Shown piece by piece: positions 33,551 through 42,665 of a DNA stretch of 46,506 bases. The stretch's first letter is position 1; each line of letters begins with the position of its first letter. The DNA lies in assembly GCA_934632155.1 (NCBI GenBank), contig CAKTXZ010000020.1, forward strand, positions 1 to 46,506, written 5' to 3'. Made by a program: the position numbers and the translations under genes. This DNA comes from an uncultured Clostridia bacterium. GTDB taxonomy: Bacteria > Bacillota > Clostridia > Christensenellales > Aristaeellaceae. The notes beneath the pieces were generated by a model. That model ran no database searches. It saw nothing but the letters and a program-made list of their open reading frames with translations, and had not been told where the DNA came from.

Positions 33551-34666
33551 TCATTCCGCACTGGGGAAAACCCACGCCTTTTGAATGCGATAATTGATGA
33601 AATACAGCACGGTATCGATGATCGCCTTGAGCACGGTGGCGTTCAGCCACGGCAGGGCGGAGCCCAGCAGCGCCTGCAGCAGTGAGGACGTCAGCAGCAC
33701 CGCCACGCACAGCGCCAGATAGCGCAGCGGCGCGTCCTTGCTCTTTTTCAGCTGAAACACAAAGCTTTTGTTCAGCCTGTAATTCAGCGTCGCGGAGCAT
33801 ACGCGCGCCACCGCGTTGGCGGGCAGCTTGTTCATCAAGCGGGGGAAAGGCTTGGCAAGGGGCGTCAGAAAGGTGGGCAGCGCGCTGTCGGGGAACACCC
33901 AGCGGTTCAGAATGGAAAACAGCGCCAGATCCACAATGGTCGCCAGCACGGAGGCGCTCATAAACTTGAAAAAATTGCCCAGCAGCAGCTTATAAATCCG
34001 CCATGAATCGCGGATGGGGTGAAAGTGCGTGCCCTTGTTCTCGTCATGATAAACCGTTTCAATGCCGATGGGACGCATGACGACATGCCGCCCCGCGCAG
34101 TGAATGAGCTGGTTCATTTCATATTCGAAGCGGTCGCCCTTTACGCGCAGCATAAAGTCGATCAGGACGCGCGGAAAGGCGCGCAGCCCTGTTTGCGTAT
34201 CGGGCAGCCATTGGCCATAGAGCAGGCGGAACACGCAGGAGGTGATGCGGTTGCCCAGACGCGATTTAGGGGGCACCTGCTTGCTTTTGAGCGAAAAATC
34301 CCGGCTTCCCAACAGCAGCTCGGGCGTATCGGCCTTGAGCGCTGCGGCCAGCTTCAGCGTATCGGGCACGGTGTGCTGCCCGTCCGAATCGGCGGTGACG
34401 ACGCCCTGCAGCGTCGTGTGCGCCTGAATATAGGCAAAGCCCGTGCGCAGCGCCTGTCCCTTGCCCCGGTTCACGTCGTGATGCAGCACGTGACAGCCCT
34501 GCCACGTCGCGATTTCGTCAAAAATGGGCTGATATTGCGCGGCGGAGCCGTCGTCCACCACCAGCACAAGGCCGAAGCCCGCCGCCGTCAGCGCCTGCAC
34601 GTATTCGGGCAGCCGCTTGTCGGGCGAAAGGGAGGGAATCAATACGCAGACCTCTTGGGGAGTCAT
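33551..34666 (-). CDS. Glycosyltransferase family 2 fused to a GtrA-like membrane domain
   Basis: The product is 371 aa. Residues 1-230 form a GT2 domain: CVLIPSLSPDKRL, VLVVDDGS, VNRGKGQALRTGF, and the metal-binding TADSDGQH. Residues about 235-365 form a GtrA domain with four hydrophobic segments (FFKFMSASVLATIVDLALF, then RVCSATLNYRLNKSFVF). Together they resemble enzymes that charge undecaprenyl phosphate with a sugar and pass it across the membrane. AAGGG precedes the start. It is 30 bases upstream of the phosphodiester glycosidase. Confidence 0.9.
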   Translation of the reverse strand: MTPQEVCVLIPSLSPDKRLPEYVQALTAAGFGLVLVVDDGSAAQYQPIFDEIATWQGCHVLHHDVNRGKGQALRTGFAYIQAHTTLQGVVTADSDGQHTVPDTLKLAAALKADTPELLLGSRDFSLKSKQVPPKSRLGNRITSCVFRLLYGQWLPDTQTGLRAFPRVLIDFMLRVKGDRFEYEMNQLIHCAGRHVVMRPIGIETVYHDENKGTHFHPIRDSWRIYKLLLGNFFKFMSASVLATIVDLALFSILNRWVFPDSALPTFLTPLAKPFPRLMNKLPANAVARVCSATLNYRLNKSFVFQLKKSKDAPLRYLALCVAVLLTSSLLQALLGSALPWLNATVLKAIIDTVLYFINYRIQKAWVFPSAE

Positions 34667-34726
34667 GGAAACACCCTTTCTTTTTGTCTTTTGAGATCAA
34701 CCGGAGACCGCACGAGGGACGCCGCG

Positions 34727-36269
34727 CTACATGACCGTATCCAGATAATCCAGCAGCAGCGGCGAGCAATCCATGCCCGCGTAATCGTTCAGGAAGGCTT
34801 CAAATTCGTTACGCGAGACCAGCTGAAACGCGAAGCGCGCCGCGTACGCGCGCAGGAAGGCGTCCGCGCCGCCGGGGAGCATTTCATCCAGCGCCAGCAG
34901 CAACGCCGCGCCGCGCCCGTAGACCACCGTAGCGTAATCAGCGTAGGATGCGAAATAATCGATCGGACTGCCGGGGGTAAGGGTTCCCGGCGTTTTGTCC
35001 TGCATGGCCGCATCCACGCGCTGAGCCTTCAGCGTTTCACAGGCGCTTGCGCCGTAGCGCTTTTGCACGTAGCGCAGCATGGCGTATTCGCAGATCGCCT
35101 CGTCCTGCCACGGCTGATTGAATTGATCCGACCCTGCCAGCGCGTAAAACCACTGATGCGCCGTTTCGTGCGCCGCCACCAGCTCCAGCGAATCCTCCTT
35201 GCCGGGCGTGAAATAATCCCGCCCGATAAGCGTCATTGCCGGGTATTCCATGCCGCCGAAGGGAAAATACGCCGCGCAGACGGTGTAGACAGGGTAGGGA
35301 TAATCGCCGTAGAGCGCCTCGAAGCAGGCGAGCGCCCGCTGCGCCGCGCGCAGCGCCCCCTTCGCGCCCGCCGCCGTATCGGCGTAGGCGAGCACCAACG
35401 TGTCGCCGGTTTTCCCCTGCGCGGTTTCTACGTCGCGATAAACGCACAGCCCCAGATCCCGCGCCGCCAGCGCTTCGCCCCGCCACAGCCCTGTTTCGCT
35501 TTGCGCCAGCCATGCCGTGCAGGCGGGCGTAAAGCCCTCCGGCAGGCGCAGCGCCACGGTAAAATTGGCGCATTCGCTGACGAACGGGTCGCCTACGGGC
35601 GCGTAGGGCTGCGTTTTCCACGCGCCGTTTTCATAGACCGACAAAAGCGGAACGACATGATTCAGCCGGTATTCGCCCGCCCAATAGCCTGTCCTGTGCA
35701 CGCAGCGCGGCAGGCGCGCCACGCAGTGCAATTGCATTTCACCCGTTTCGCCCGCCGCCAATGCGGGAATATCAATCTCGAGCGCGGTATTTTCCGCGTC
35801 CAGATAGCGCCACGCCGCCGCCTTCCCGTTCCATGTTACGCCGTGCAGCGTCAGCCCGCCCGCCGAAAAGCCGTCGGGATAGCACGCGTCGAAGATTTCC
35901 TCCAGCGCCGCGGGGCTGGCCTCCGGCGTTTCGTATGCGCCCAGCCAGGTGCGCAGCACAAGCGTGCGCAGCGTATCGCCGGTACGGTTGGTAAAGGTCA
36001 GCGTTTCCGCCACGGCCAGCGTTTTTTGGTCGTCGTCCAGCTTCATTTCCAGATGATATTCGTTCAGCCCATGTGCCGCCTGCCTGAGCGTCTCGGAGGC
36101 TTGAGGCACGGTGGCCGCCGGCCGCAGCAGGAAAAAGCAGGCCGCCGCGGCGAGGATGAACGCCGCAGACAGGAGCAGCCATGCCCGCTTCCGCCCGGCA
36201 ACGCACGGACGACTTATTATACACCGTTTCTTCGCCGTTTTCCAGTCCCCCTTTCCGATTCTCGTCCAT
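34727..36269 (-). CDS. Membrane-anchored M1-family metallopeptidase with apparent N-terminal frameshift
   Basis: From an in-frame GTG at 36109 the product is 460 aa, but that start has no ribosome site and cuts through a membrane segment. Upstream in the same frame, coding continues (KKRCIISRP, AWLLLSAAFILAAAACFFLL) without any start codon. If one base is removed from the run of five C at 36247-36251 (plus strand), the frame joins the ATG at 36269 and gives MDENRKGDWKTAKKRC, a natural cytosolic start before the anchor, 513 aa in all. The peptidase has FGGMEYPAM and HETAHQWF with the second Glu in DEAICEY. It cleaves N-terminal residues from peptides outside the membrane. The frameshift may be a sequencing error, a switch or a real lesion. 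Confidence 0.82.
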
Positions 36270-36340
36270 ACCGGGCTTTACGGCGAAAATCGGCGGAATG
36301 CCCGCGCGGCCCGCCCGGAAGGCCGCCGCAAGGCTGATTT

Positions 36341-36371
36341 CCGATTATTCTCTATCATATCACATAATCGG
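36341..36371. promoter_or_regulatory. Inverted repeat framing a -10 in a divergent promoter region
   Basis: CCGATTAT (36341-36348) and ATAATCGG (36364-36371) are a perfect 8-base inverted repeat. A minus-strand TATGAT (36359-36354) lies between the arms. This is a plausible operator for the M1 peptidase operon. Confidence 0.5.
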
Positions 36372-36425
36372 CGCTTTCGACGCGTTTTTGCGGTATTCGC
36401 AAAAATTTTACGTTTTCGTCACGGC

Positions 36426-36454
36426 TTGCCTTTCTGCGAGAAAGCACGTATAAT
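36426..36454 (+). promoter_or_regulatory. Promoter for the protein kinase gene
   Basis: TTGCCT (36426-36431), 17 bases, TATAAT (36449-36454). It rules out ATGs at 36453 and 36468 as likely starts. Confidence 0.75.
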
Positions 36455-36488
36455 GAAGCCGGAATACATGGAAGAAGGAGACGTGGGC

Positions 36489-37337
36489 ATGGAGGCGCCA
36501 TGGTTTTCCGTCGACGGCGTGGCCTATCGGGCGCGGCAGGAGCCGAGCCTGCGCTTCCTTAAGCCCTACGGCCGCGTATTTTACGTCTTCGACGGGCAGA
36601 TGTCGGGCAACCTTTGCTTTGGCGTGGAGGGGAAATACGGCAAGCTGTTTGTCAAATACGCCGGCGCGCGCACGCTCAATTATACCGGCCGTATTGAGGA
36701 CGCGGTTTATTCACTCAAGACGGCCATGCCGATATACGCCGTCGCGCACCCGGCGCTGGTGAAGCTGCTGGCGCATGGCGCGACGGAGGAGGGCTACGCC
36801 GCCGTGTTTCAGTGGCGGGACGCGCCCGTTCTGCGCCCTGCGCCGCCCGACCCTGCGATTGCCGACCGCGTGCGCGCGCTGCAGGCGTATCGCAAGCTCA
36901 AAATGCTGGATATGGTGTATGATCTGCACGCGCGTCTGGCGGAGGAGGGCTACATTGCCGTGGATTTTAGCGACGGCAACGTGCTCATCGATTTTGACCG
37001 AGACGAGGCGATCGTGTGCGATATCGACCTGTACCGCAAAAAGCCCGCCTTCAACGACCGCGGGCGGATGCCGGGCTCCTCGCGCTTTATGTCGCCGGAG
37101 GAGTATACGCCGGGCGCGGCGCTGGACGAGCGCAGCACGGTTTACGCTATGGGCGCGCTGGCGTTTGAATTCTTTGGCGACAATCAAGGCCGCGCGCGGG
37201 AAGGCTGGTTCGGCCCGGCGGCGCTGTACGACGCCGCGCGCCGTGCGACGCAGGATTCGCCCGCCGCGCGTCCGCCCTCTATGCGCGCGTTTTTGGATCA
37301 ATGGCGGCAGGCCGTGCGCGATTCGTGGATTTTATAA
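36489..37337 (+). CDS. Eukaryotic-type serine/threonine kinase-like protein
   Basis: The product is 282 aa from ATG 36489, with GGAG eight bases upstream. The kinase lobe elements are a Lys in LFVKY (Lys56), a catalytic loop VDFSDGNVLID with Asp159 and Asn164 five residues apart as in HRD..N, a metal-binding Asp in VCDIDLYRK, and FMSPEEY in the place of APE. The usual HRD has changed to VDF. It has no membrane segment and no sensor domain, so it is a soluble kinase. Its substrate and partner phosphatase are not in this window. Confidence 0.85.
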   Translation: MEAPWFSVDGVAYRARQEPSLRFLKPYGRVFYVFDGQMSGNLCFGVEGKYGKLFVKYAGARTLNYTGRIEDAVYSLKTAMPIYAVAHPALVKLLAHGATEEGYAAVFQWRDAPVLRPAPPDPAIADRVRALQAYRKLKMLDMVYDLHARLAEEGYIAVDFSDGNVLIDFDRDEAIVCDIDLYRKKPAFNDRGRMPGSSRFMSPEEYTPGAALDERSTVYAMGALAFEFFGDNQGRAREGWFGPAALYDAARRATQDSPAARPPSMRAFLDQWRQAVRDSWIL

Positions 37338-37547
37338 TGCCGTTTTCAAGCGAGCGTGCGCCGTCTGCTCGCGCCCTTTCGGCGGCGACGCCGCGTTGCG
37401 TCCGTTAACGCGGCCCTGCCGCGCTTTCCGTTCGGCATGCCGGGCGGGCAATGCGCTTCGCATATTGCCGCATGCCCGCTTGAAAAGCCTATTCGTGCTT
37501 GTGCTTGGAGAACAATGGAAAAGGAAACGGAAAAACAGACGAATGAA

Positions 37548-37604
37548 AACAAACGCCCCGTCGCGCAGGCAAAGCCGGATGGCCTGTGCGTCGGGGCGTT
37601 TGTT
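37548..37604. terminator. Bidirectional terminator between the kinase and flavodiiron genes
   Basis: AACAAACGCCCCG (37548-37560) pairs with CGGGGCGTTTGTT (37592-37604), with a second stem inside (GCAGGC/GGCCTG). The 37338-37547 part of the spacer shows no supported gene. Confidence 0.8.
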
Positions 37605-37656
37605 GTGCCTCCTTATTTTTGCAGGCGAGGGAACGGCGACAGAAGAGCCGTTGGTT

Positions 37657-39450
37657 TTACGTGATGGCCTCGAAATCCGCCGCGCCGTGCTTGCACAGGG
37701 GGCACACGATGTCCTCGGGCAGCGAATCGCCCTCGTAGACATAGCCGCACACCTTGCAGACGAAGCCCTTTTTCCCCTCGACCTGCGGCTTGGGCTTGAC
37801 GTGGCTGTGGTAATAGGCGTAGGTCATGCTCTCCCGGTCGTTGATTACGCGCGCCTCGGTCACGCCGCAGATCAACATGCCGTGCGTGCCCAGATCGACG
37901 TACTGCTCCACCCGAAGCGACAGAAACGCATTGATATGATGCGGCAGGAAAATCAGCCCGTTGTCCGCGCGCGGCGGCTCGCTGCCGGCGAATTTGTCCG
38001 CGTCGCGGCCGCTTTGGAAGCCGAAGCGTTCGAACACCGAAAAGGGCGCGTCCACCGACAGGCAGTTGACGTTCATCTGGCCGGTACGGCGGATAACGTC
38101 ATGGGAATAGTTGGCTTTGTTGACGGTCACGGCCACGCGGCTGGGCGTATCCGTCAGCTGCGATACGGCGTTGACGATCAGGCCGTTGTCCCTGCCGTTT
38201 TCGCGGCTGGTCACCACATACAGGCCGTAGCCGAGCTTGAAGAGCGCCGTCATGTCCTGTTTGTTGGCCAATTCGGAATTCATGGCCGCAAAATCGCGGC
38301 ACAGCTCTGTCGCCAGCGCGTCCACCTGCGCTTCGCTTTCCGCGTTCAGCGCCGAGCGGAGGGTTACGGTATGCTCGGCGAAGGCGACGTCCCGGCAGCC
38401 GGAAAGCATCTCGCGCATGACCTTGGCCGCCAGCGGCGCCCAAGAGCCGTTTTCAATCAGCGCTACCGTGCGCTTTTGATAATTCCGCGCCGTCAGATGC
38501 TCGATAAACTGGCGCATCGGCGGAAAGACGTCGGCGTTATAGGTTGTGGTCGCCAGCACCAGCTTGCTCAGCCGGAAGGCGTCGGCCACCGCCTGCGATA
38601 TGTCCGCGCGCGCCAGATCGTGCAAAACCACCTGCGGGCAGCCCTGCGCGCGCAGCTGCTGCGCAAGGCGCTTCACCGCCTGCTCCGTGTGCCCGTAGAC
38701 CGAGGTGTAGGCGATCAGCACGCCCTCGCTCTCGGGCGTGTAGGACGACCACGTCTGATACAGCGACAGATAATGCGAAAGATTTTCGCGCAGCACCGGG
38801 CCGTGCAGCGGGCAGATCGTCCGGATATCCAGCCCCGCGGCCTTCTTCAGCACAGCCTGCACCTGCGCGCCGTATTTGCCCACAATGCCGATGTAATAGC
38901 GCCGCGCCTCGTCCGCCCACGGCTCGTCCACATCCAGCGCACCGAATTTTCCAAACGCGTCGGCGGAGAAAAGCAGCCCGTCCGTTTCGTCGTAGGTCAT
39001 CACGACCTCCGGCCAATGCACCATCGGCGCGGCGATAAAGCGCAGCGTGCGCCGCCCGAGCGTAAGCGTATCGCCCTCGCGCAGCGTCAATCGCTCCTCC
39101 GGCAGGCTGTCCGCGCCGAAGAACTGGTTCATCATGGCGTGCGCCTTCGCGCCGGCGGCCAGCATGGCGTTCGGATAGGCGGCCAGAAAGCGCAGAATGT
39201 TTGCCGAATGGTCGGGCTCCATGTGCTGCACGATCAGGTAATCCGGCTGCCGCCCGCCCAGCGCCGTGGCCAAATTGGCCAGCCATTCGCTGCCGAAGCG
39301 CGCGTCCACCGTGTCCATCACGGCGATTTTTTCATCCAGAATCACATAGGAATTATACGCCATGCCGCCGGGCACGCGATATTGTCCCTCAAATAAATCC
39401 ACCTGATGATCGTTTACACCGATATATTGCACATCCTTGGCGATTGTCAT
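37657..39450 (-). CDS. Flavodiiron protein with flavin-reductase and rubredoxin domains
   Basis: The product is 597 aa from ATG 39450, with AAAGGAG upstream. Four modules follow in order: a beta-lactamase-fold diiron domain (HMEPDHSAN with His76, Glu78, Asp80, His81; then His145, Asp164, His216), a flavodoxin domain (about 240-380, YTSVYGHTEQA), a flavin-reductase-like split barrel (about 395-550) and a C-terminal rubredoxin (FVCKVCGYVYEG, CPLCKHG). It should reduce oxygen or nitric oxide with electrons entering directly through its own reductase part. It follows uvrA on the same strand. Anaerobes use such proteins for oxygen defence. Confidence 0.93.
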   Translation of the reverse strand: MTIAKDVQYIGVNDHQVDLFEGQYRVPGGMAYNSYVILDEKIAVMDTVDARFGSEWLANLATALGGRQPDYLIVQHMEPDHSANILRFLAAYPNAMLAAGAKAHAMMNQFFGADSLPEERLTLREGDTLTLGRRTLRFIAAPMVHWPEVVMTYDETDGLLFSADAFGKFGALDVDEPWADEARRYYIGIVGKYGAQVQAVLKKAAGLDIRTICPLHGPVLRENLSHYLSLYQTWSSYTPESEGVLIAYTSVYGHTEQAVKRLAQQLRAQGCPQVVLHDLARADISQAVADAFRLSKLVLATTTYNADVFPPMRQFIEHLTARNYQKRTVALIENGSWAPLAAKVMREMLSGCRDVAFAEHTVTLRSALNAESEAQVDALATELCRDFAAMNSELANKQDMTALFKLGYGLYVVTSRENGRDNGLIVNAVSQLTDTPSRVAVTVNKANYSHDVIRRTGQMNVNCLSVDAPFSVFERFGFQSGRDADKFAGSEPPRADNGLIFLPHHINAFLSLRVEQYVDLGTHGMLICGVTEARVINDRESMTYAYYHSHVKPKPQVEGKKGFVCKVCGYVYEGDSLPEDIVCPLCKHGAADFEAIT

Positions 39451-39501
39451 GCCGCGCCGCTCCTTTCGGGCGGAGAATTGAAGCCCTCTCCGCACACGAT
39501 C

Positions 39502-39529
39502 ATCATACCACGCACGGAGGGGATTCAAA
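39502..39529 (-). promoter_or_regulatory. Possible promoter for the flavodiiron gene
   Basis: On the minus strand TTTGAA (39529-39524), 16 bases, TATGAT (39507-39502). It lies in the 166-base gap after uvrA. Confidence 0.4.
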
Positions 39530-39616
39530 CATCCTGCGCGGCGTGCAGAGAAAATCCTGTTCGTTTCCCCCGCGCTGCCCGCGCCCTGATGAACAGGGGA
39601 ACGACATGCTCCGGGA

Positions 39617-42430
39617 TTATCGCAGCGCCTCGCGCAGGAAGCGTGCGGTATAGCCCTTATCCGCCTGCGCCACGGCCTCCGGCGTGCCCTGCGCAACCAC
39701 TGTGCCGCCGCCGTCGCCGCCCTCGGGCCCCAGATCGATCAGGTAATCCGCAGTTTTGATGATGTCCAGATTATGCTCGATCACCAGCACCGTGTTGCCC
39801 GCGTCCGTGAGCCGCTGCAGTACGGTCACCAGCCGGCTCACGTCGTCCACATGCAGCCCGGTGGTCGGCTCGTCCAGCAGAATGATCGTTCGCCCCGTGG
39901 CGCGGCGGCTCAGCTCGGTCGCCAGCTTGACGCGCTGCGCCTCGCCGCCCGAAAGCGTGGTGCTGGGCTGCCCCAGACGCATATAGCCAAGCCCCACGTC
40001 GTAGAGCGTGCGCAGCTTGACCATGATCGGCTCATGGTTTTCGAATACCCGCATCGCCTCTTCAACGGTCAGATCCAATACGTCGGCAATCGACAGCCCC
40101 TTGAATTTGACCTCCAGCGTTTCGCGGTTGTAGCGCTTGCCGTGGCATACCTCGCAGGGCACGTAAATATCCGACATGAAATGCATTTCAATCTTGAGCA
40201 AGCCGTCGCCCGCGCAGGCCTCGCACCGCCCGCCCTTCACGTTGAAGGAAAAGCGGTTTTCCTTATAGCCGCGAATTTTGGCCTCCGTCTGCTGGGCGAA
40301 GACGCGGCGAATCAAATCGAACAGGCCGGTATAGGTGGCGGGATTGGAACGCGGCGAACGGCCGATGGGCGATTGATCGATGTTGATAATCTTGTCCAGC
40401 TGCTCAACGCCCTCAATGCCGTCAAAATCCGCCCGGCGGCTGCGCGCGCGGTTCAGCTCATGCGCCAGCGCGCCGTAGAGAATGGCGTTGACAAGGCTGC
40501 TTTTTCCGCTGCCCGATACGCCCGTAACGCAGCAGAACACGCCCAGCGGGAAGCGAACGTCGATATTCTTCAGGTTATGCTCCCGCGCGCCGCGTACTGT
40601 CAGCCATGCCGTGGGCGCGCGCCGCGCAGCGGGAATGGGAATGCGCTTTTGCCCGCTCAGGTATTGCCCGGTGATGGAGCCCGGCGTGTTGATGACGTCC
40701 TGCACCGTGCCCTGCGCGACGATATGGCCGCCGTGCTCGCCCGCGCCCGGGCCAATATCCACCAGATAATCGGCGCTGCGCAGCGTTTCCTCGTCATGCT
40801 CCACGACGATGAGCGTGTTGCCCAGATCGCGCAGATGGCGCATGGTGGCCAGCAGGCGCGCGTTATCGCGCTGATGCAGGCCGATGGAGGGCTCGTCCAG
40901 AATGTACAAAACGCCCATCAGGCCGCTGCCGATCTGCGTGGCCAGCCGGATGCGCTGCGCCTCGCCGCCCGAAAGCGTGGCCGCCCCGCGCGAAAGCGTC
41001 AGGTATTCCAGCCCTACGTCGCACAGAAAGCCCAGCCGCGCGTCCACCTCGCGCAGGATGGGCGCGGCGATCATGCCGTCCTTTTCGGAAAAGGAGAGCC
41101 CGCCAAAGAACGCGCGCGCGCGGCGGATGTTCCATTCGCTGGCCTGCGCGATATTCTCGCCGCCGACCGTGACCGCCAGCGCCTCGGGCTTGAGCCGGCG
41201 GCCGCCGCAGACGGGGCAGGTCTCCTGCGCCATATATTCCTCGTACGCTGCCTTCATGCCGTCGCTTTGCGTTTCGCGGTATCGCCGCTCCAGCGATGTG
41301 ATGACGCCCTCAAAGGTGGTTCTGTACTCGCCGCTTTCCAGCTTGATTTTGTATTTCTGGCTTCCGCCGCCATAGAGAATGACCTTCCGCACCGCCGCGG
41401 GAAGGTCCTGATAGGGCGTGTCCATGGAAAAGCCGTAATGCTCCGCGAGCGCGGAAAACATCATGTGCGCGGTTGAGCCGCTCTCGCCGCCGCTGTTCCA
41501 GCCCATGCAGCTGATTGCGCCTTGGTTGAGGGATTTCGTCTTATCCGGCACGACCAGCTCCTCCGATACCTTGACCAGCACGCCCAGCCCGCTGCAGGCG
41601 GGACACGCGCCGTAAGGGTTATTGAAGGAGAACATGCGCGGGGTCAGTTCCTCAATGTTCACGCCGCAATCCGGGCAGGCGTAATTCTGAGAAAAGAGCA
41701 TTTCCTCGCCGTCCGGCACGATTTGTGCCGCCGCCAGCCCGCCGGATTGCCGCATGGCGGTTTCCAAGCTATCCGTCAGCCGCTGGCGGACGCCGTCGCG
41801 GACGATCAGCCTGTCCACCACCAGATCGATCTGGTGCTTTTTCTGCTTGTCCAGCTGCGGCACGTCGTCCAATTCGTACATTTCACCGTCAATGCGCGCG
41901 CGCACGAAGCCGTTCCTGCGCGCGTCCTCCAGCAGCTTGGTATGTTCGCCCTTTCGCGCGCGCACCACAGGGGCAAGCAATTGCACCTTCGTGCCCTCGG
42001 GCAGCGCAAGAATGGCGTCGGTCATCTGATCGACCGTCTGCTGGCGAATTTCCTTGCCGCACTGCGGGCAATGCGGCACGCCCACGCGCGCGTAAAGCAG
42101 GCGCAGGTAATCGTATATTTCCGTTACCGTGCCCACCGTTGAGCGCGGGTTGCGCGCGGTGGTTTTCTGGTCGATGGAAATGGCGGGCGAAAGCCCCTCG
42201 ATCGCGTCCACGTCCGGCTTGTCCATCTGCCCCAGAAACTGCCGCGCGTAGGAGGACAGGCTTTCCACATAACGCCGCTGCCCCTCGGCATAAATCGTAT
42301 CAAACGCCAGCGAGGATTTGCCCGAGCCGCTCAGCCCCGTAAACACGATCAGCTTGTTGCGCGGAATTTCGATCGATACGTTTTTCAGGTTATGCTCCCG
42401 TGCGCCCCGCACGATGATTTTATCTTCCAT
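39617..42430 (-). CDS. uvrA: Excinuclease ABC subunit A
   Basis: The product is 937 aa, normal for UvrA. It starts MEDKIIVRGAREHNLKN, with two ABC ATPase modules (Walker A GLSGSGKSSLAFD and GVSGSGKSSL), two signature motifs (LSGGEAQRIRLATQ, LSGGEAQRVKLATE), and zinc fingers (CPQCGKEIRQ, CPVCGGRRL, CEACAGDG). It finds distorted DNA and loads UvrB. Its promoter shares an operator-like block with uvrB 16 kb away. The divergent neighbour is nfeD. Confidence 0.98.
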   Translation of the reverse strand: MEDKIIVRGAREHNLKNVSIEIPRNKLIVFTGLSGSGKSSLAFDTIYAEGQRRYVESLSSYARQFLGQMDKPDVDAIEGLSPAISIDQKTTARNPRSTVGTVTEIYDYLRLLYARVGVPHCPQCGKEIRQQTVDQMTDAILALPEGTKVQLLAPVVRARKGEHTKLLEDARRNGFVRARIDGEMYELDDVPQLDKQKKHQIDLVVDRLIVRDGVRQRLTDSLETAMRQSGGLAAAQIVPDGEEMLFSQNYACPDCGVNIEELTPRMFSFNNPYGACPACSGLGVLVKVSEELVVPDKTKSLNQGAISCMGWNSGGESGSTAHMMFSALAEHYGFSMDTPYQDLPAAVRKVILYGGGSQKYKIKLESGEYRTTFEGVITSLERRYRETQSDGMKAAYEEYMAQETCPVCGGRRLKPEALAVTVGGENIAQASEWNIRRARAFFGGLSFSEKDGMIAAPILREVDARLGFLCDVGLEYLTLSRGAATLSGGEAQRIRLATQIGSGLMGVLYILDEPSIGLHQRDNARLLATMRHLRDLGNTLIVVEHDEETLRSADYLVDIGPGAGEHGGHIVAQGTVQDVINTPGSITGQYLSGQKRIPIPAARRAPTAWLTVRGAREHNLKNIDVRFPLGVFCCVTGVSGSGKSSLVNAILYGALAHELNRARSRRADFDGIEGVEQLDKIINIDQSPIGRSPRSNPATYTGLFDLIRRVFAQQTEAKIRGYKENRFSFNVKGGRCEACAGDGLLKIEMHFMSDIYVPCEVCHGKRYNRETLEVKFKGLSIADVLDLTVEEAMRVFENHEPIMVKLRTLYDVGLGYMRLGQPSTTLSGGEAQRVKLATELSRRATGRTIILLDEPTTGLHVDDVSRLVTVLQRLTDAGNTVLVIEHNLDIIKTADYLIDLGPEGGDGGGTVVAQGTPEAVAQADKGYTARFLREALR

Positions 42431-42500
42431 GGCGATCGCCTGCCTTACCTTCGCGCTGCCGCGCGGCTGCTATGCGGCCGGTACGCCCGGCCGGTTCTTC

Positions 42501-42529
42501 ATTGTAGCACACATGTTCGCATTTGTGAA
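42501..42529 (-). promoter_or_regulatory. Promoter of uvrA
   Basis: On the minus strand TTCACA (42529-42524), 17 bases, TACAAT (42506-42501). Confidence 0.7.
42507..42520 (-). promoter_or_regulatory. Putative LexA operator of uvrA
   Basis: On the minus strand GCGAACATGTGTGC, i.e. GAAC-N4-GTGC, one mismatch from GAAC-N4-GTTC. It lies between -35 and -10. The block AAATGCGAACATG is identical to that at uvrB. Confidence 0.6.
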
Positions 42530-42665
42530 CAGGAAATTTCCGTCTTTCCCTCTGCCGTGCCTGACAATTGGAACAAAAAAAGGCGGTTTTCGATCAGGGG
42601 GGCTTTTCGCCGCGCCGCGGTCATGGTATGATATTCTCGAGCGATATGGGATGGAGGAAACCCGC

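Noticed and set aside
36196..36224. TATAAT at 36208-36213 region as promoter of the M1 gene
   Set aside because: It lies inside the reconstructed N-terminal coding part and would leave no start codon before the membrane anchor.
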